Assembly (NCBI GenBank): GCA_900759575.1
Contig: CAAEVU010000239.1
Location: forward strand, 1-8,946
DNA from: Clostridia bacterium
GTDB taxonomy: Bacteria; Bacillota; Clostridia; Oscillospirales; Acutalibacteraceae
Direction: 5' to 3'
DNA: 8,946 nucleotides
Shown here: positions 6,705 to 8,946 of the stretch, in pieces
Layout: every line of letters starts with the position of its first letter
Numbering within the stretch: the stretch's first letter is position 1
Made by a program: the position numbers and the translations under genes
The notes under the pieces: model-generated
Seen by the model: the letters and a program-made list of their open reading frames with translations, nothing else
Told to the model about the DNA's origin: nothing
The model's database searches: none

Positions 6705-6763
6705 GGCAAGTTTTCGTATACAGAATTCTTTTTCCATAAACTTTCTAAAAAGGGGGATGAGAC

Positions 6764-7417
6764 ATGACAAAAATATTTGTGTATGGAGATCGGGAAAAAA
6801 TGGCAAACTACGCCAACGCCTTGGAAGGCTGCGGAGTAACAGGCGTATTTAGTTTGGACCTCACCCAAGCCAAGGACTGCAGAGGACTTCTCCTTCCAGG
6901 AGGCGGCGACATCGATCCGGCAAGGTATGGCCAAATTTCTGCCGGAAGCGAAGAGCCGGATTTGCAGCGGGATGCGGCAGAGCTGCAACTGGTTTCGGAC
7001 TTTCTGGCTTGGAAACGACCTATTCTTGGCATCTGCCGGGGAATCCAAATGCTCAACGTAGCTTTGGGCGGAAATTTGATTCAGGATATTCCAACCGCAG
7101 CGGACCACCGGCACGATCCGACGATCGGAGACAGGATTCACTCTGTAGTAGCAGAGGAGACCGGATTTCTCTATCCCCTTTACGGGAAAGAGTTTGTGGT
7201 GAACAGCTCCCACCATCAGGCACTTGGTCAGTTGGCACCTGATTTCCGTGTGGTGGCTCGTTCCGCTTTGGACGGTGTGAGCGAAGCAGTGGAATGTCCT
7301 GAAAAACAGCTTTACGGTGTGCAGTGGCATCCTGAACGAATGTCTTTCGCGTTGCGCAGAGAAGACACGGTGGATGGTAAGCCCATCTTCCAATTTTTCT
7401 TAGAGCTTTGCAAATAA
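6764..7417 (+). CDS. Class I glutamine amidotransferase, gamma-glutamyl-GABA hydrolase-like (peptidase C26)
   Basis: 217 aa, cytosolic. Members of this family hydrolyse gamma-glutamyl amide bonds, for example gamma-glutamyl-GABA in putrescine breakdown (PuuD). Visible motifs are LPGGGDIDPARYG (44-56), the nucleophile elbow GICRG with Cys91 (89-93), NSSHHQ (147-152), and WHPE (188-191) completing a Cys91-His189-Glu191 triad. It is a little shorter than E. coli PuuD (254 aa). AGGGGG lies seven bases before the ATG. It is divergent from the carboxypeptidase gene, and the tRNA-Leu gene lies downstream with its own promoter. No putrescine genes are nearby. Given the cell-wall neighbour, a gamma-glutamyl peptide from peptidoglycan is another possible substrate, but this is speculative. 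Confidence 0.9.
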   Translation: MTKIFVYGDREKMANYANALEGCGVTGVFSLDLTQAKDCRGLLLPGGGDIDPARYGQISAGSEEPDLQRDAAELQLVSDFLAWKRPILGICRGIQMLNVALGGNLIQDIPTAADHRHDPTIGDRIHSVVAEETGFLYPLYGKEFVVNSSHHQALGQLAPDFRVVARSALDGVSEAVECPEKQLYGVQWHPERMSFALRREDTVDGKPIFQFFLELCK

Positions 7418-7443
7418 TTTTTGGCAAGAGCTGGATTCTTTTC

Positions 7444-7472
7444 TTGACAACCGACGATGCAAATGATATAAT
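7444..7472 (+). promoter_or_regulatory. Consensus sigma-A promoter of tRNA-Leu
   Basis: TTGACA (7444-7449) and TATAAT (7467-7472), both perfect, are 17 bases apart. Transcription should start near 7479, ten bases before the mature tRNA. No clear terminator separates it from the amidotransferase gene upstream. Confidence 0.93.
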
Positions 7473-7488
7473 GTGCAACGTTGGTTAT

Positions 7489-7572
7489 GCGCGAGTGCTG
7501 GAACTGGCAGACAGGCACGTTTGAGGTGCGTGTGTCTACGACGTACGGGTTCAAGTCCCGTCTCGCGCACCA
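7489..7572 (+). tRNA. tRNA-Leu, anticodon GAG
   Basis: A complete class II tRNA of 84 nt with encoded CCA (7570-7572). The acceptor stem GCGCGAG (7489-7495) pairs fully with CTCGCGC (7562-7568), with discriminator A at 7569. The anticodon stem CACGT/GCGTG encloses the loop TTGAGGT, giving anticodon GAG, which reads CUC and CUU. A long variable arm with a GTC/GAC stem and the T arm ACGGG-TTCAAGT-CCCGT follow. All features fit leucine tRNA. It is a single-gene transcription unit. Confidence 0.97.
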
Positions 7573-7576
7573 AATT

Positions 7577-7617
7577 AAAAAGCTCCCTACTGGGCAATCC
7601 CAGTAGGGAGCTTTTTT
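7577..7617. terminator. Strong bidirectional terminator after tRNA-Leu
   Basis: A perfect 14-bp stem pairs 7581-7594 with 7599-7612 around a CAAT loop and is extended by A-T pairs. It is followed by TTTTTT on the plus strand. Read on the minus strand it ends in TTTTTAATT, so it can also stop leftward transcripts from the membrane-protein gene at 7718-8317. The 100 bases between 7618 and 7717 hold nothing else I can support. Confidence 0.93.
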
Positions 7618-7717
7618 GCACTTTTGTAATCTTTAATTTTAGACTGCTGTTGGCAGATTCTTCTTTCTCTGCTCTCCAATTTCATTTTATATGTATACTG
7701 CCCTTAGCCGGAAGGAT

Positions 7718-8317
7718 CTAATCGGCTCCCAAAATTTCGCCGTCCTGAATGTAAAACGTTCGGTCGTTGACGGTTACCCGTTCATTCCCAAACCAAGAAA
7801 TACGCATTTGGTAGGAATTTTCTATGCTCATAATATGTTCCTTTTCCTCCGGCCTGTCAGACCACTCCACATACACTTCCCCATCGTAACCATCCCAAAA
7901 ACTGAAGTCTGTTTTGTAAATTTGAATGGTACAGGCACCATCGCTGGAAACACTTTCCATTGCCAACTGTGGTTCACCTGTGGGATTGTTATAAAGCAAA
8001 AGGAAATTTACCGCTAGTACCAGGACCACCATCAATAGCGTGCCCAAAGAACAAAACGTTGCCACCATATTCCGAGTACCGGATTTCCAGTGGACCTGAA
8101 ACCCCAAGACCAAGTAAATGATCAAATTCGCTATTACCCAGCCAACCGACAGAGACAATAACAGCAGTCTTCCCGGCTGTTCCCTCTGAAAAAACGCAAT
8201 GATCCTAACAACAATTCCCAAGCCGAAAATTCCAATCAATATTCCCGCGCGCTGTCCGCCTGTCAAACGACTAATCCACTCCATAACAGGATTCTTTGAC
8301 AATACTTTCTTTATCAT
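7718..8317 (-). CDS. Three-helix membrane protein with exported beta-rich domain
   Basis: 199 aa, no assigned function. Three hydrophobic segments lie at about 23-42, 50-72 and 87-109, followed by a soluble domain (115-199) predicted outside the cell. This domain starts SSDGACTIQIYKT and ends with a WFGNERVTVNDRTFYI hairpin. It resembles the DUF5412-type ectodomain of Firmicutes membrane proteins (SPDG-type start, later a 'D-x-V-x-I-N-G/D' strand), a tentative match by eye. GAGGTG lies about seven bases before the ATG. It follows a broken paralogue by 21 bases, presumably in one operon. Residues 68-86 around QVHW align with that paralogue. Its base composition is more A+T-rich than the genes to the left. 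Confidence 0.85.
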   Translation of the reverse strand: MIKKVLSKNPVMEWISRLTGGQRAGILIGIFGLGIVVRIIAFFQREQPGRLLLLSLSVGWVIANLIIYLVLGFQVHWKSGTRNMVATFCSLGTLLMVVLVLAVNFLLLYNNPTGEPQLAMESVSSDGACTIQIYKTDFSFWDGYDGEVYVEWSDRPEEKEHIMSIENSYQMRISWFGNERVTVNDRTFYIQDGEILGAD

Positions 8318-8338
8318 TTATAGCACCTCACAATACGT

Positions 8339-8719
8339 TCAATGGACAAAAAAGAGAATGATCCAAGCAAGAACTACAACAAAGGATATAATATTTGCGG
8401 CCAAACATCTCCTGCCAAGCTCCCAATGAACCTGTGCATTGATAATCAAATACCCCCACGCAACAACAAAAAACCCAGGCTAGCTCCTTCCCCCAGCCAA
8501 TAAGCCTGATAAGGAACTGCATCACGAAGATATTCAAGCAGCCAAAAAATGGGCAGAAATAGAAAAATTGGAAGAAAAAAGAAAATCAATTTGCGAAAGG
8601 CTGATGCTTCGGACAAAAAGCACATAAGTTTGTTTTTGAAAAGCCATTGTTTCCATTTTCCCATACAATTCCACCTTGGTCCGCCTAAATTGCACTTCAA
8701 GCTGTGTTTTTTCTTCCAT
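8339..8719 (-). pseudogene. Frame-disrupted small membrane protein, paralogue of the downstream gene
   Basis: The coding signal moves through three frames. It starts at an ATG at 8719 (MEEKTQLEVQFRR...). An extra base near the A run at 8633-8637 moves it to a second frame carrying KLIFFFLPIFLFLPIFWLL. A missing base near the T run (minus strand) at 8468-8473 moves it to a third frame, FFVVAWGYLIINAQVHW..., ending at TGA (8339-8341). The two shifts cancel, giving a restored product of about 126 aa with three membrane segments. YLIINAQVHWELGRRCLAA matches residues 68-86 of the downstream protein at 9 of 19 positions, with QVHW identical, which supports the third frame as true coding. The restored protein ends just after its third helix and lacks the exported domain. 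It could be a pseudogene, carry sequence errors in homopolymers, or in part use programmed frameshifting. The upstream ribosome binding site is weak. Confidence 0.65.
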
Positions 8720-8824
8720 ACCGGACGGAATTAAAGACCTACATCAAATTAGATCGGCACATTTACAGTGCTTACACCCTTCTACTTTTCCACAACGTTG
8801 ATAAAAATCTGCTTCTTTGTGTCC

Positions 8825-8852
8825 ATTATATCATCTTATGTTTTAGAAGCAA
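8825..8852 (-). promoter_or_regulatory. Sigma-A promoter of the membrane-protein pair
   Basis: On the minus strand TTGCTT (8847-8852) and a perfect TATAAT (8825-8830) are 16 bases apart. The ATG of the broken gene lies about 105 bases downstream, and I see no convincing small gene in that leader. Confidence 0.6.
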
Positions 8853-8884
8853 CCATTTTACTGGTCCAACTGATTCTTTGATTT

Positions 8885-8915
8885 AAAATAAAAGGTTCCG
8901 CCCACTTTTAGGAAC
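8885..8915 (-). terminator. Possible weak terminator at the right edge
   Basis: A 5-bp stem, GTTCC/GGAAC in minus-strand RNA (8895-8899 with 8911-8915, loop 11 bases), is followed by TTTTATTTT. It may close a leftward gene beyond the right edge. The last 39 bases read as an open frame ending at TAA (8908-8910), but 12 codons are too few to call a gene. Confidence 0.3.
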
Positions 8916-8946
8916 ACTTGTCCATCCTCCTACCCAAAATTTGCGA

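Noticed and set aside
6608..7393. An upstream extension of the carboxypeptidase frame to about 507 codons
   Set aside because: The extra part is antisense to the amidotransferase gene and crosses the intergenic palindrome. The ATG at 6607 has a good ribosome binding site and leads straight into a signal anchor.
8908..8946. The end of a coding sequence entering from the right edge (12 codons ending MDKCS, then stop)
   Set aside because: Too short to separate from chance, and no family is recognisable.

Overview
This 8.9 kb window looks like ordinary chromosome from a low-to-moderate G+C, Gram-positive anaerobe of the Clostridia (an Oscillospiraceae/Ruminococcaceae-like gut bacterium is my best guess). 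This is inferred from strong AGGAGG-type ribosome binding sites, consensus sigma-A promoters, a two-domain BirA paired with BioY, a VanY-type carboxypeptidase, and a GlnRS gene beside a GluRS gene. I see no phage, insertion sequence or CRISPR array.

Layout. Positions 1-318 hold no gene: there is a leftward promoter for a gene beyond the left edge, nested inverted repeats, and the terminator of the next operon. Positions 319-2319 are a leftward biotin operon, birA - bioY - DUF1284 protein. Its promoter overlaps a clear BirA operator (TTGTCAACC-N15-GGGTGACAA), so the biotin sensor/ligase should repress its own gene and the biotin transporter gene when biotin is plentiful. The Cys-rich DUF1284 gene overlaps bioY by 4 bases and should be translationally coupled to it. 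Positions 2425-5840 are a leftward gltX - glnS operon (glutamyl- and glutaminyl-tRNA synthetases) with its own promoter, a structured leader and a terminator. Positions 5870-7417 hold a divergent pair: a membrane-anchored D-Ala-D-Ala carboxypeptidase (leftward) and a class I glutamine amidotransferase of the PuuD/peptidase C26 type (rightward), separated by a 156-base region with a perfect 14-base palindrome. Positions 7444-7617 are a self-contained tRNA-Leu(GAG) unit: consensus promoter, tRNA with encoded CCA, and a very strong terminator.

The right end (7618-8946) is visibly more A+T-rich. It carries a leftward pair of small membrane-protein genes. The downstream one is intact (199 aa, three membrane segments plus an exported domain). 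The upstream one is broken into three frames by two single-base shifts. When the frames are joined, its second half aligns with the intact protein around a shared YL-x4-QVHW-x2-G-x-R core, so the two are tandem paralogues. One of the shifts sits on a T TTT TTG heptamer, a classic -1 slippery sequence, although simple decay or a sequence error is the simpler reading.

I found no clearly new biological system. The best leads are the coupling of DUF1284 to biotin uptake and the frame-disrupted paralogue pair.
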